64,000 bases of DNA from Symsagittifera roscoffensis (taxonomy: Eukaryota > Xenacoelomorpha > Acoela > Convolutidae), in assembly GCF_963678635.1 (NCBI RefSeq), contig NC_087066.1, positions 34,291,301-34,355,300 of the forward strand, in the 5' to 3' direction. Below the pieces are notes generated by a model, which was given only the letters and a program-made list of their open reading frames with translations, searched no databases and was not told the DNA's origin. This document shows positions 11,266 through 22,710 of this stretch, one piece after another; within the stretch, counting starts at the first letter, position 1, and each line of letters starts with the position of its first letter. The position numbers and the translations under genes are program-made.

Positions 11266-11649
11266 CCTTCTGCTTCCAATTTCAGCGGAAGTCTCAAAGG
11301 TTGTTCTAGTTAAGTTATTTACTTTGGCTGTTTGACTTAATTGTATAGGAGAATGACTTGAAAATTTTTCGCGTGCAATTTTTTTTTGTGGTTTCACATT
11401 CGAAGTAAAAGAATGAACTGATTGTCATGGATCTAGGTCTGCATTGTTTTTTGAGGAAGTTTTTTAAAATTATTTTCACACTGGAAAGGAAACACTGCTA
11501 TCGAACAGCAAACGTGTTTGAATCGTTAAACCTACCAAACAAAAGAAGAAATCTATTATCTATCTATTATATATCTAAATGCGAGCTTAACTATTTCGCC
11601 ATTTTTAAGGTTTTTCAGCGTATTATTTATGCATCTTTAACGAAAGAAT

Positions 11650-12260
11650 TTTTTCACGCTTAAGCTATGTCGTATTTTGCAATGGTTAAGAAATTTTTTC
11701 GATTTTCCAGTTTGAATTCAGTGTTTATTTGACCGAGTTTAAAATAATCAACTCAATAGTGGGATGCTGTCAGGGTTTCCCTAGGAGTTGGGAATTTCGC
11801 CTCCAATTATGAATACCAAAATCTTTTTAGTTCACGAGATACGACAATTTTTGTGATTTTTTTTTTTCAAAAAATGTCAGAAAACTAATTTGAGAAATTA
11901 GAAATTCCCAACCATGTAGTTCAGAAAATTTTTCAGAAAGCTTAAATTTTAAATTTTTTTATTTGATTTCCTAACCCTGTAATAAGAGGGCTTCTCGAAA
12001 TTTGAAATTCCCAATGCTGAAGTTTTGTACTGTGAGAGTACTCTCAGGAGTTGCAAATCTTGCTTCCAAATGCGACTGCTCAATTGCTTTTAGGTTACGG
12101 GATGTCACGTTTTTTATGTTATTCTAAAGTTTTTCAAAGAACTTAGGTATAAAAATTTCACAACATTTGAGATTCACAACCCTGTAATTGGGTGCTATCA
12201 GAGTAAACTTAAAGGAGAACTATTTCCGATATATATTTATCAAAAGTTACTCAACCGATT
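11650..12260 (+). repeat. Dispersed copy of the 1-1600 repeat
   Basis: CTATGTCGTATTTTGCAATG, TTTTCGATTTTCCAGTTTGA and GGGATGCTGTCAGGGTTTCC match the start of the window in the same order. Fewer and more diverged units follow. Confidence 0.75.
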
Positions 12261-12284
12261 TTCAAAAGAGTGGTACCAATGTGA

Positions 12285-13100
12285 AGTCCGCCCACTCTCC
12301 TGAGTGCCTGCATACTCCCCTAGTAATTTTTTAAAACTTAACCCATTTCCTACAGCCTTCAATAAAGTATGTGGGGGAAGTTTTTTGAACAGAATTTTTG
12401 GATTTCTCTCATTTTCTCGAAAACTACCCGTTCAAATCTGAAATTTTAGTTTCAATCAAATGGATAGGTTGTGGGGAGCTCCCCTGCCTAAGCTGCTACG
12501 CCTAAAAATTTTTAAACTAAAAGTTATGGTCGTCCTCTAAACAGTCAATTTTTCTATTTCACCTTTTTTTTAAACGTTTTTAAATTTTTTCTCGAAAATT
12601 GCACTCCCAATTCTGATATTTTATTTTCAATCGAACGGATGAGTTATGAGGAGCTTGCCTGAATTAGTGGTTACGCTCAAATTGTTCGCACAAAAAATAA
12701 TGACCCTGAGAAAAGTCAAATTTACAATTTTTGACCATTTTTTTTTGAAACTTGACTGTTCAACGGATAGAAAAGGTTGTGGGAAGCTCCCCTGCCTCAG
12801 CTGGTAAGCCTAATTTTTCAGACAAAAAGTTATGGCTCTCTAAACAGTCAATTTTTCGATTTCACCGTTTTTGAAACTTTTAGACTTTTCTCGATAACTA
12901 CAATCCCAAATCTGAGATTTTATTTTCAATCGAACGGATGGGCTGTGGGAAGCTCTTCTGCATAAGCGGTTACGCCCAAATTTTTCTACACAAAAAGTTA
13001 TGACCCTCGGAAAAGTAGATTTTTTGACGTTTTTTGAAACTTTTGTCAAAAAGCCCCCTCCCGACTCTGAGATATTGACTTTTGTTTTCAACTTCAAATT
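12285..13100. repeat. Modular repeat copy 1: header plus ~165-bp tandem units
   Basis: The header (GCCTGCATACTCCCCTAG, CAGCCTTC, GTGGGGG, TTTTCTCGAAAACTACCC) is followed by four to five units with CAAATCTGAGATTTTA, TTCAATCGAACGGATGGG, TGTGGGAAGCTCCCCTGC, AAGCGGTTACGCCCAAATTT, AAAAAGTTATG and GTCAATTTTT. Units are near 12404, 12574, 12747 (short), 12873 and 13036 (partial). Other copies with the same header are at 19885 and 33377. Confidence 0.8.
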
Positions 13101-14089
13101 ACAAATGGCAGAAAAGTAACCTCTCCAATAACATATATGCAAATGACTTAAAAATGGAGCTTTAATTTCGAACTCCATTTTCAAATCTCACAGCGAAGAA
13201 AACATTATAGTGATCGACTTTTTGCTCCGACCATGGAAAATAGGGAGGAACTTTGTATTCGGGTGTTTTAGCTTTTTTTTTGCATTTTTTTGTTTCCCAC
13301 GCAAAATCAGGTACCAGAAATTATTATCGGAAATGGTCGAGCGATATATCATATGAAAACTTTTCGATTGTGATTGGAACTGCATTAAAAATTCACAAAA
13401 AATTTTAATTTCGAGCGAATAAGGTGAGTGAGCAGGATTATTTTATTTTTCAACCAAAATTGTTCACAGCAAATAATCATCGTAATGGGTGAAGTGATAT
13501 ATCATATTAAAGCCCTTTTAGCCCTGATTTGAACGATTTTAAAGTTTCTAAAAAGTCGTTCCAGTGTCGAGAAAAACGTGTTTGAAATTATCGAGGTTTA
13601 GTCTAAAATCTAGCGAGTAAAGCAAGCGAGCATGCTTATTATAGAAGGAGAAGCCATGAAAATTTAGTTGAATTTCAATACATTCATTCTTCCAAGTTTT
13701 GTAGCGCCATCTTTGGAATAAAAACTTCAGAATTTCAAAACAAACTTTGGAAGTTTTTTTTTTGTCATTTTTCGACTGAAACCGTTGCGCGATTTGCTTT
13801 TTTTTTTACTATGAGTCGAATATGCTTAAGTTCTAGGTTTTCGTCAGATCATTTATCGCACTACTCGCAAAAAAAAACAACTCTAATTTGAAGAAAAAAA
13901 AACATGAAAAAGCACAGACACCGGCTTCCCTTGTTTCAAATTGTACTTGTCTGTCAAGAAGCTTTGTTTTTTCGATTAAAAACCGCTCATTTTATTGAAC
14001 GGTTGGATGCTTTCAACCGCTATTGCAGTCATGCTACTCTATCCTAGTGCATCTGCAGTATTACTGAATCAAAACCGTTTTTGTTTCAG

Positions 14090-14336
14090 TCCCAATCCAA
14101 GTGCAAACACATCGCCATGCTGTTCAAAGCATACATGATAGCAAATCACAAGCCATCAGATGTAGCTGCTAAGAAGCTCTGCACCCTCTTCAATATGACT
14201 GTGCATCCTCATGCTTACAAGGAACAGCTGATCAATATGTCAAAGGCTCTTGTGGGTCTAGACATGGTACACTTGGGCAAGCCAATCATCTGCAAACTGC
14301 TGCAGAAATTTGTGGACGACCCAACATCTATCAGCT
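14090..14336 (+). CDS. Gene 1, exon 6
   Basis: Strong acceptor (ttttgtttcag/TCC) and donor (AGCT/gtaagt); phase 0 in, 1 out. It encodes 82 residues including KHIAMLFKAYMIANHKPSDV, AAKKLCTLFNMTVHPHAY, LINMSKALVGLDMVHLGKP and ICKLLQKFVDD. The helix-turn-helix repetition of about 35 residues is compatible with PPR/FASTK-type helical repeats, but I cannot prove membership. GC content is well above that of the introns. Confidence 0.8.
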
Positions 14337-15159
14337 GTAAGTTATTTTTTGAAGATATCAACGAAAGTTATCTCTAGAGTCTGGCCAGTTTGAGCCTCAA
14401 ATCCAAAACAAAAAAAACAGACACAATTAATGAGATCGCAATGTTGTAAAATAGTGCCAAAGGGGAACCGAACCTTACAGTAATGTAATACCTAACTCAA
14501 AGGGGAACCGTACGAATACATAAAACAACCTGGTCAATTAAATGATATAAAATCTGCAATTTTATAACTTCGTTCGCGTGTTTTTTTTCCTCTTTCAGAG
14601 AAAGTCTGAAAGCTTGACATGCGTGTTTTTTCTTTTTGGAGGTTGACTTGTTTCTTCTTGTGTAAATTCATTTGTAAAATGAATTGCAAATAGCAGTTCC
14701 TTGTTGAAAGTGGAAAACGGTGCTACATTTCTTTTTCAAAAGTTGATCAAATTTTCATCTAAATGAACGAAGAGAATTTTATATACGTCGCATCGTTTTT
14801 TTTGTTTTTTTTTTCAGGAAAAGTCTTGGTTGTTTACGCTTAATTTTGATTGTTGATTTGGTTCGACTTTTGATTTCTCTTGAAGCTCAGTACAAATTCA
14901 TTTACTAAAAGGAAGATAAAATATGCTATCGGTGAACACAAATTCAAATGGCGCGAAAAAACTTCTAAAAGGGATTTTCGAAAAGGGATTTCTAGAATTC
15001 CCAGCCAAATAAGACACCTATTGGTCCAGTTTTCTCAAATTGGGTTAGCCTTATGAAAAGAGTATCAGTCATAAAAAAGTCAGGTAATTCAAAGCGCAAT
15101 CAAGGTGATAATGAAGTTTTCTTTCGAAAATGTCTGTCTATTGGCTGGATCCATGACAT

Positions 15160-15235
15160 TCTACCCTATTCCGATCTATCCTGTGCTAATCTACTCCATA
15201 CTGTTCTATCCTATGTTCCAAACTAGCCTATACCA
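15160..15235. repeat. Low-complexity CTAT/CTATCC-type repeat
   Basis: Degenerate pyrimidine-rich repeats (TTCTACCCTATTCC, CTATCCTGTGC, TCTATCCTATG). A purine-strand counterpart (TAGGGTATAATGG, GGGTAGTTTGG) occurs at 18430-18540. Confidence 0.6.
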
Positions 15236-15569
15236 TTTTGCCCTATGATAAAAGCAATTGAAGCTTACCCCATCCTCTTGAAGAATCCGAAACAATATTT
15301 CCGGACAAATCAAAGAACCATTAATTTTGGCCGAAGAATCATTGCGGCGCGTGAATGAAACATCAAAACAACGTAAAATTTGCTGGTTGAAAATATAAAT
15401 GTGTTCAAAGCATAAAGGAACAGAAACTTTTATTACGCTTGCGATAAGCAAGCTTTATCAAATCGGATTATAGACTTTTTTTCGGGTTAACAACTAGCTT
15501 AACTAAATCCCTTGAATTACTTTACCTTTGGTTCATATGAAATCAAAAGTCAGACGTTGGTTCGTCGCA

Positions 15570-15650
15570 CTTGGTCTGGGGGTAATTCAGTTGCCTTTGA
15601 AACCTAATGTCAGGGAATCGAATTTCGGCCGGATATTGTGTTTTTTTTTC
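15570..15650 (+). repeat. tRNA-like SINE head (family B)
   Basis: TTGGTCTGGGGGTAATTCAG is A-box-like, GGGAATCGAATTTCGG is a degraded B box, and GGATATTGTG plus a T run follow. Downstream sequence matches the other family-B copies. Confidence 0.5.
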
Positions 15651-16019
15651 AGTGCCTGAAATTGAATTTTTTTCCAGGAAAAATTTATTAGTAGGAGTTT
15701 AGTTTTTCTGCTTGTATTTTGTCGGCTTATTTGCCACCCCACTTTTTTGTGCTGTAATCAGTTTTCTTGTAGTCTCGAGTGTCGTTGATTAACTTCTGAT
15801 TTAACTTCTAGATTTAAAGATTATAACTGATTGGTCTATTTACCTATTTTTCTTGTTTTTTTTTGCGCTTTGAAGTAATATTCGGCCTAGATGATTTCGG
15901 CTCTAGTTTTGTCGGTTTATTCGACTTTTTTTGCATAGGTATAAGGATAAAAAATATTTGTCATTTTTTTGATAAATTAGGAGGTACTGGTATTATATAG
16001 GTTGAACTTTTTAATCGCT

Positions 16020-16510
16020 CAAAATTTGTTTTCGGTTTAATTGGCATCTAACCACGTGTGGTTGGCCTTTTGAAAGCTTGAAAAGTCATTGAAGGTTGCT
16101 GCATGCTAGTGGTTGTGTTTCTCGTTTGTTTTTCTCAGATTGTATTTAGCATGATTCCAAAAAAAATTTGGAATTTTTCAATGAAAATCATTTCCTTTGG
16201 TTTTTTTGTTTTCGGATTGATTGGCGTCTAACAACGAGTTTTAAGCTTACTGGGCGCTCGAACAATTTTAAAAGCTTGCTTAATGCTTCTGAGAATGTTT
16301 TTTTTTGGTATTTCCAAAATTATGTTAACCTTTCTATGACAATCATTTTTTGGCATTTTTGTTTTCGGATCGATTGACATGTACACATGTGTTGTTGATA
16401 CATGCAGGAAATACTTAAAGCTTTCCTATTTATAGTGGTTGTCTTTCTCGCTTGTTTTTCTGTGATTGAATTTTTCGTAGTTCCAGTTGTCAAGTTTTTT
16501 TTCCACTTAG
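16020..16510. repeat. Three diverged tandem units, ~150-170 bp
   Basis: Each unit begins GTTTTCGGATTGATTGGC (16028 variant, 16208, 16361), continues with a CTAACNACG or GTACACATGT stretch, AAAGCTT and GTTTTTCTC...GATTG. Similar units occur at about 8695. Confidence 0.65.
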
Positions 16511-17044
16511 ATATTTCCATCTCACCGACCATTTAGTGCCTTGCATTGGTACTCCACCGTTGTATCGCAAGTGATGCGAAGCTTCGTTTCGCCTGTGCAG
16601 TTTATTGATGGAATTACCTTGCGGCTATTTCTTAACCGATCAAAAGTCATATCATACCAAGTCCATATAGCTTAGTGGATAATGCATTGTTTTGAAATCA
16701 AAAGTTTGAAAGATCAACTCATGGAGAAGTCAAGCTTTGAATGAAATTCGAAAATTTTGAAAGGTTTGATATTAGTTGTTAACAAGAGAAGAATTACCGT
16801 CCCCCCAGAACCAGGCGAAGGCGGTAATGGGGGGGGCGGTGTAAGGGGGAAAGTGATAAAATAAACAGAATTGAAAATGTTTTATTTGCGCGAGAGAATA
16901 CAAATCTGTTGAAATAGAAGTTTTGTTTAAGTTGTTGCAATTCTTTTTCATTCCATTCACTTTTTCATGCGGCTAGGTTTGCTGTTTCTCCCGCTGCTTT
17001 CACTTCATAGAATTTTTGATTGGCAGCATCCAATTTCGTGGTTT

Positions 17045-17950
17045 CTTTTAAAGAGTAACAACGCTCAGATGCCAGCCCTCTACGTCATTTGTTGTCATGA
17101 TTAATCCAGCAGCAAGTTCTTCAGAATGATTCTGAAGTTATTATGGAAAAAGAGGGTCCCGAGAATTCCTTCTGATGGTTTCACCTTTGATGTAGATGCG
17201 TTGGAAGTAAGAGGCTACCCCCATCAAGTTTTTCGGTGATGTTGCTGTCGAGATCAAATAACCAAGTCGAGAGCGGCAGTGATCATTTCAACTGGTACCA
17301 GACTTATAGGCAGAAATTAGGTGCAACGACAAATTGAGTTCGTGATTAGTTTCATGTCATACAGTTGTCTTAGTACCACTTCGTTATTTTATGGTTGAAC
17401 GCCTGTAATAAATGAAAATAACAGCCTTTCAGCAACGTTCCGGCTTGATTACTAGGGAAAGCCTTAAGTGCTGCACGTTCAAAGACGAGGAGAATGCGGC
17501 GAGGTTCATTGTTTCTGGTTATAGCTGATATTCCCTTCAGTAGCTTTTTGTATGTGTGCTCTTTTGTTTGGCAACTGTGCAAAATGCAGGGGGGGGGGGG
17601 CAAAATCTAGCGAGATGAAAGTGGATGATGTTAGGTTGCTAAAACTGAATAGGGCAAACTTCGAATGTTCCGTCACACAGCCCCGCATCTTGATGCAGTA
17701 TCAGATTCTGGATATTGTCGCGATGTCCAAAAATCAGCACTTTTTGGATCTTCAATGGCATTATTGAAGACGCTTAAATCCGCGTTGTTTCGACATCTCG
17801 AAATGTCTGGCGACAATTTGAAGCACTGTGGGTCTCTCATCTACCTTCTGTCGATTGAGGACCCGATGAATCGCGGACCGTCCAAGAAGAGCTATTTGAA
17901 CGGTTTTTTCTTCGGAATCAGACTGCAGGCAGTTTGCTATAATGCTGCTA
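17045..17950 (-). pseudogene. MULE-type transposase fossil
   Basis: Read from about 17950 downward on the - strand, with frameshifts: a basic segment (SAIHRVLNRQKVDERPTVLQ); IFGHRDNIQNLILHQDAG running into CDGTFEVCPIQF, which is the 'lwl.DGTFk..P..F' block carrying the first catalytic Asp; CILHSCQTKEHTYKKLLKGI; then RILLVFERAALKAF and GCYFHLLQAFNHKI, the 'DfE.a...af....v.GC.FH..qa' block; then ETIRRNSRDPLFP and TTNDVEGWHLSV, the 'R..P.FP...WN...rTNN..EgwH' block. The Asp normally before FE is replaced (VFE). Multiple frames and stops show it is dead. It fits MULE-domain animal transposases; an associated FLYWCH finger was not found. Confidence 0.8.
17587..17600 (+). repeat. Poly-G run
   Basis: A G homopolymer tract interrupts the MULE fossil. 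It is prone to length error in assembly. Confidence 0.8.
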
Positions 17951-18766
17951 CTGACTGTATTCTCTGGTTTTTACACGAGAGGCCTTGGATCTGAACGACC
18001 AGGAAGTTTTCGCGAGTGTGTTCATTTCTCCAGGAAATAAGACCGTTATCTCGTGTTATTGCTGTCGTTTTGCTTTTATGAGACCCCCAACTCGAATTTT
18101 TTCAGTGACTGTTTCCATTCTTTGTTTCCTGTTTCTCGGTAAATTCATGACCCTCCGATTCTGTTGCAATAGACCCAGGAAACTTGACTCATTTTGGTAA
18201 ATGTTATTCCAAGGAAAATGATGAAATGAGCTAGTTTTTGTTTCATTTTTGTACATTGAAAATTGGGGATTAATTGAGACTAATTGCAGAATTTGAGGCC
18301 TAAATTGCGATAGTTTCGTTCAATGAAAGAATCAATTTGGGTCGAAAAAGTTGGACACAAATGAATTAACACATGCTGTTATCATTCCGATTCTAATTAG
18401 CACTTTGAAAGATTACATTATTAATGCGACAAGGTAGATTGGTATAAAGGACAGATTAGTATGGGGTAGTTTGGTATGTAGGGTATAATGGCATAGGGTT
18501 GAATGGTAAAGGGTAGTTTAAAATAGGGTAGGTTGTCTTGCCATCTTATTGGCGTTATATTTTTGGCTATGCGTCATTATGCAAATCTCGAAAACTTTAA
18601 AATAAGTTGTTAATTTCTTCAAACGCCCTACCCTCGTCAAACAGTTTCTGCGCACGCTTCACTATTTTTCCTAAAATCTCTAAAATTTGAAAAAAAATGT
18701 TATTTTTTGGATGCTTTGTTTTGACACTTTTCCAATTATTTTGTTTGCTTTATTCATTATTTTTAG

Positions 18767-18897
18767 CGGCTGTTGACTTGTACGTCATAAAATCGCTGGA
18801 GATAGAGCATGGACCACTACTGCATAGTTTCATAAGACCTCGGATGTTGACGCATTACCTGAGAGACGGAAAGTTCAACACCCGACATCTGATGGCT
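18767..18897 (+). CDS. Gene 1, exon 7
   Basis: Acceptor tttttag/CG completes the codon left by exon 6; donor GGCT/gtgaga, phase 0 out. It encodes 43 residues plus the junction: AVDLYVIKSLEIEHGPLLHS, FIRPRMLTHYLRDGKFNTRH and LMA. Short, but it fits phase and base composition. Confidence 0.75.
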
Positions 18898-19772
18898 GTG
18901 AGAATAATCACCTCCTTCAAGTGTTACTGAACAAAGATAGTGAGGACACTGATTTAGGCGATCCGTTTACAGAAATTTCATTGCCCAAAGAATTCAATTT
19001 TCAACTCACTTTGCTCTTATTTATTGGAACAACATTTTTTGAATTTGATGGGTGGAGCAAGTTCATCAAGCTCAGCATAGCGGCCGTTGACTCTCAAGTC
19101 GATGAACTCATTAAGAGTCGATGAACGTAAGACTCTTACATAGGTCATGATGAATTTTTGTCATGAAAAGCTTTTAAGTTTGTTCGCGCTCAAATTTGAT
19201 TTTTGCGGTTGCAATTCTGATTTCTTTTTGAGTTCAGTTTTTTTCTTTGTTGAAATGGAGGCAAACTCCTTTGTCAGACAGCAAAAGTGTAAAGGTCACG
19301 AAAAACGTGTGATCGACTTCTAATTTCAAAAGTGTACTTCAAGGATCAATTGAGACGGCTCTCCTCATTAGTTTTCAGCCCCTTAATCGCGTACACATTG
19401 AATATATTTTTTTCGTAAAAAGGTTATATAGGTCTTGCTGATTTTGTTTTTGTTTTTTTTTCAGGAAAAAGTCTTTAAATATTGATGCACTTAGATACAA
19501 TGCACTTTTTGAGTTCAATTGAAATTCATCTGCTGAAAGTGACGTAAATGGCACTCTCCGATTACGAACGTAGAAATGGCGCGAAAAACGAACAATTTTG
19601 AAAGTGGATTTTTTTCAAAATATTTCTCAGCGGAATAAAAACTTTACCTATTGATCCAGTTTTCTCAAGTTGGGTTCATATTATTTAAAAAAGCACCAAC
19701 CATAAATTGTTCTAGAATTTCAGAGAGCTTAAAGGGTATCTATTTTTTCTTTGAAATTCGATAGTTGCTATT

Positions 19773-19808
19773 TTTTCCAAAGCGTCTTTTTATAGACGCT
19801 TTGGAAAA
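19773..19808. repeat. Perfect 14-bp inverted repeat, 8-bp loop
   Basis: TTTTCCAAAGCGTC and its exact complement flank TTTTTATA. It lies about 110 bp before the header of modular repeat copy 2. No comparable hairpin was seen beside copies 1 and 3. Confidence 0.85.
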
Positions 19809-20502
19809 TTTTAATACTTTTTTTTTAATTTTGTTTCTAAAAAACCCACCAATTTTCAAAAAAAGGGAAGCCATAAAAGACAGCCCACATTCTTGTGTGC
19901 CTGCATACTCCTCTGGTCTCTTTTTGCTTTCCGTTTTGTCTACAGCCTTCGAAAACGTCTGGGACGCAATATTTGACCAATGTTTGATTTTTTTTCGTTT
20001 TCTCAAAAACTAACCTACCCAATCTCAGATTTTCGTATCGCTGAATAGATCTGATTCGAAAAGCTCTCCTCAATAAGCGGTTTTACCCATTTTTTTACAC
20101 ATAAAATAATGGCCCTCGGATTAGCCAAATTTTGTTGACCGTCTTTTGTATCTTTTGTAATTTGTCTTAAAAACTAACCTCCGAAACCTGAAGTTGTGGG
20201 TTCAATGGAGATAATGGGTAGTGGGAAGCTCGCGTGTTTTAGCGGTCACTCTCAATTTTTCAACTCAAAAAGTTGTCGTCCTCGTTTTTTGAGTTTTTTC
20301 TAAATTTTATCAGTTTAACCAAAAAATACCCTCTCATACCTGAGATTTTAGGTTCAATCCAAAAAACAGGTTGTGAGAAGTTTCTTTCAAAACGCGACTA
20401 CGCCCAAATTATTCGGACACAAAAATTCTGGCCCTCAAAAAAGTAAAAAAAAATTTTTACCTTTTTTGATATTTCTAGACTTTTCTCAAGAACTACCCGT
20501 CC

Positions 20503-21137
20503 CAGGGGCGGATTTAGGGGGGGGGGGGACGCCCCCCCTCAGGGATTCGACCCCCTGCCGACCCAAAGGGTCCCCCCGTTGATACTTTTTCAGAAATCCA
20601 TTTTTGGCCGACCGACCCTAAAATTTTTCTAAAGGCGCCTTTGGCACCAATATATAATAATTTTTAGGGGGAACGCGCTTTCTTTTTTTTATTTGCCCCC
20701 GGCCTGCTCAGTGCAGGACCAACCGTGGGGGAGGGGGAGATGTCATCCATTTTGCCCTAGCCGGTCCCACCTTGAGGAGGCGGATGACACTGGGACCCCT
20801 CCAGCCGTGACCGAAGCGGGATTCGAACGCATGACCCTCGTGTTAAGAGAGATGTGCCTAACCCACTTGACCACGACTGCTCGGGGAACGCGCTAAATTT
20901 TGCCTGCGGTACGCAATTTTTTGTCAAAATTTGTTACAAAGTGCCCAAAAACGGCTTTTTTGACTGTTTTTTCAAAAATTTGCCTGCGGCGCAGAAAATT
21001 TTGCCAAAATAGGGGCAAAACAGTGCTTTGGGAGAGCTCGAAAAATCAATTTGGTCGACCTAAAAAAAAGGTCGTCAAAATTTTACATTTTTTTTCCGCC
21101 CCCCCCCCCCCTCGAGAAAATTCTAGATCCGCCCCTG
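20503..21137 (+). mobile_element. Non-autonomous hAT element, 635 bp, 8-bp TSD
   Basis: Terminal inverted repeats CAGGGGCGGATTTAG and CTAGATCCGCCCCTG. It is flanked by a perfect 8-bp duplication ACCCGTCC (20495-20502 and 21138-21145), diagnostic of hAT insertion. No transposase ORF. Homopolymer G/C runs lie inside each end. It carries a SINE (20680-20882). Related fragments are at 5868, 30700 and 52921. Confidence 0.92.
20680..20882 (-). mobile_element. tRNA-derived SINE (family A), nested in hAT
   Basis: On the - strand: GAGCAGTCGTGGTCAAGTGG (A box), loop TTAACAC with AAC at the anticodon position, GCGTTCGAATCCCGC (B box), a unique body and an AAATAAAAAAAAG tail. A 12-bp target duplication GGGGAACGCGCT flanks it (20668-20679, 20883-20894), as expected of LINE-driven retroposition. 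Confidence 0.9.
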
Positions 21138-21475
21138 ACCCGTCCAAATCTAGGTTTTTGGGTTCAATCGAAATAACAGATTAGGTGAATTTTTTCTCCA
21201 TTAACGGCTACGGCCAATTTTTTTAAACAAAAAGCTATGATTCTCGATGTCAACTTCTGATTTGTTGACCGTTTTCGGACTTTTCTCGATAATTATCCTG
21301 CCAAATCTGATATCATAGGTTTAATCGACCCAACAAGTAGTTTACACTTGCGATCAGCTCTGTGTATTATTACGAACCTTCTTTTTTCTAAATTAACTCG
21401 CAAATGTGCTAAGGTTTTTTGCCTTTGTTATTCAATTGGATCCAATGAAAATGGTAGCATTTAAAACTTGTTTAG

Positions 21476-21584
21476 GTATACTTCAAAATGGGACTGGGTT
21501 CGTTCTACAATGAGGTTTTGAAGGACGCACTTGGGGAAGCATATGTTAGTCCCCATCGACTACTGCCGTTCTTTGTTGACATTG
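21476..21584 (+). CDS. Gene 1, exon 8
   Basis: Acceptor cttgtttag/GTA; donor CATTG/gtaagt; phase 0 in, 1 out. It encodes 36 residues: VYFKMGLGSFYNEVLKDAL, GEAYVSPHRLLPFFVDI. The sequence continues the helical style of the previous exons. Confidence 0.78.
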
Positions 21585-22460
21585 GTAAGTAAGTGTATTT
21601 CAGAAAGGCTAGCAACATCTGTTTGATTAAATTGAAAAGGACGATAATTTTTGAAAAGCTCCTGCGTCTCAAAAAACGCTTGTTCCTTGTGACAGACACT
21701 CAAACTCTGACACTCAAAGTTCAAACACTCAATGGCGCAATAAATAGTTTCAGTATTTTATTTTGCCATAAAAAATATTAAGGGTCTATCGACGTAGTTC
21801 AGACTCTTATATAGGTCGTGATAATATTTTTTTAAGGAAAAGTCTTAAAATGCTCTTATAACTATAGAAAGTGCATTCATACATATTGATGCCTTTATGA
21901 ATGCCCTTTAGTATATGTGCAGTTTTTGAGTTCAATTCAAGTTCTTTAGCTAAAAGGCAGGCAAAGTTCGCACTCCAATTACGAAAGAGGAAATAGCACG
22001 ACAAAACATGATGCGTTTTTCGTTTCGAAAATTGAATTTAATTGTAGATTTCTCAGCGGAATAAAAAAACTTACCTATTGATCTCGTTTTCTCAAATTGG
22101 GTTAATTTAATCAAAAAAGCGCCAATCAAAAATTGTTCTTAAATAGCAAAAAATCTTTGGCCATATATTTTTTTCTTTGAAATTCAAAAGTCAACTCTTT
22201 TCCAGCTGTCTGTTGGCTATGTTTTTACTTGCAGAGAAAGGGTCTTGATTTGTTTGAATGCTTAGACCTATGATTTTTCATGTACCTATGACAGTATATC
22301 GACCTTTGACGATATTTGAGCTTTCCGAGTGAAACATTTTGTGATCAAGATTTTGTCTGCGTTTTATATTTTTTATATTTATATTTTTAATGATGTTGTT
22401 AATTTATTTTTTATAATTCCAATATAAGGTTATTTTATTAATGGCTGTTACTTTACTTAG
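21585..22460 (+). other. Gene 1 intron 8
   Basis: Contains another GACTCTTATATAGGTCGTGA module (21800) and the AAAAGGCAGGCAAAGTTCGC, CAGCGGAATAAAAA phrases shared with other introns. No gene. Confidence 0.5.
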
Positions 22461-22710
22461 ACCATGTTTTTCTTGTGGACGAGGAGGGCAACATGCTGCC
22501 GGCACACGAGATACAACACACATTCGAGCCAATTCCCAGAGAGTACCTGGAGTCAGATTCTATGGAGAAACCAGTTGGTATCCCAGAGGAGTCGCCGGCT
22601 ACTGGGATAGAAGAGGGAAGGCCAGTCATATCCAAGAACGACATTCTGTTCGCAGTGATCAACAGCAAGCTGCAAGTGAAGAAGACGTGGACGAGACGAA
22701 AAGGACACCT
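22461..22710 (+). CDS. Gene 1, exon 9
   Basis: Acceptor ttacttag/AC completes an Asp codon; donor CACCT/gtgagt, phase 2 out. It encodes 83 residues. It opens with HVFLVDEEGNMLPAHEIQHT, followed by an acidic, Pro-rich stretch (EPIPREYLESDSMEKPVG, IPEESPATGIEEGRP) and DILFAVINSKLQVKK. The acidic linker looks disordered, in contrast to the helical exons before it. Three frames are open over much of this exon; phase decides in favour of this one. Confidence 0.75.

Larger units (their letters stand above)
10394..14089 (+). other. Gene 1 intron 5 (3.7 kb), repeat-filled
   Basis: Contains a tRNA-like head (11200-11265), a copy of the window-start repeat (11650-12260), a header-plus-array repeat (12285-13100) and a ~155-bp-spaced pair of GATATATCATAT-containing units near 13340 and 13490. 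No gene. Confidence 0.55.
14337..18766 (+). other. Gene 1 intron 6 (4.4 kb), repeat-filled
   Basis: Holds a CTATCC-type simple repeat (15160-15235), a tRNA-like head (15570-15650), a three-copy tandem repeat (16020-16510), a hairpin module (16561-16600), the MULE fossil (17045-17950) and a GGTATGG/GGGTAG-type simple repeat (18430-18540) that is the strand complement of the 15160 type. Confidence 0.55.
19885..21330. repeat. Modular repeat copy 2, split by a hAT insertion
   Basis: The same header (GCCTGCATACTCCTCTGG, CAGCCTTCGAAAACGTCTGG) and the same ~165-bp units as at 12285, up to 20494. They continue after the hAT element at 21146 with CAAATCTAGGTTTTTGGGTT and CTACGGCCAATTTTTTTA. Confidence 0.8.
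18898..21475 (+). other. Gene 1 intron 7, nested transposons
   Basis: Holds two copies of the GACTCTTA/AAGTCTT module (19126-19200, 19440-19700), a perfect hairpin (19773-19808) and modular repeat copy 2 (19885-21330). That repeat is interrupted by a hAT element, which itself carries a SINE. Confidence 0.6.
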
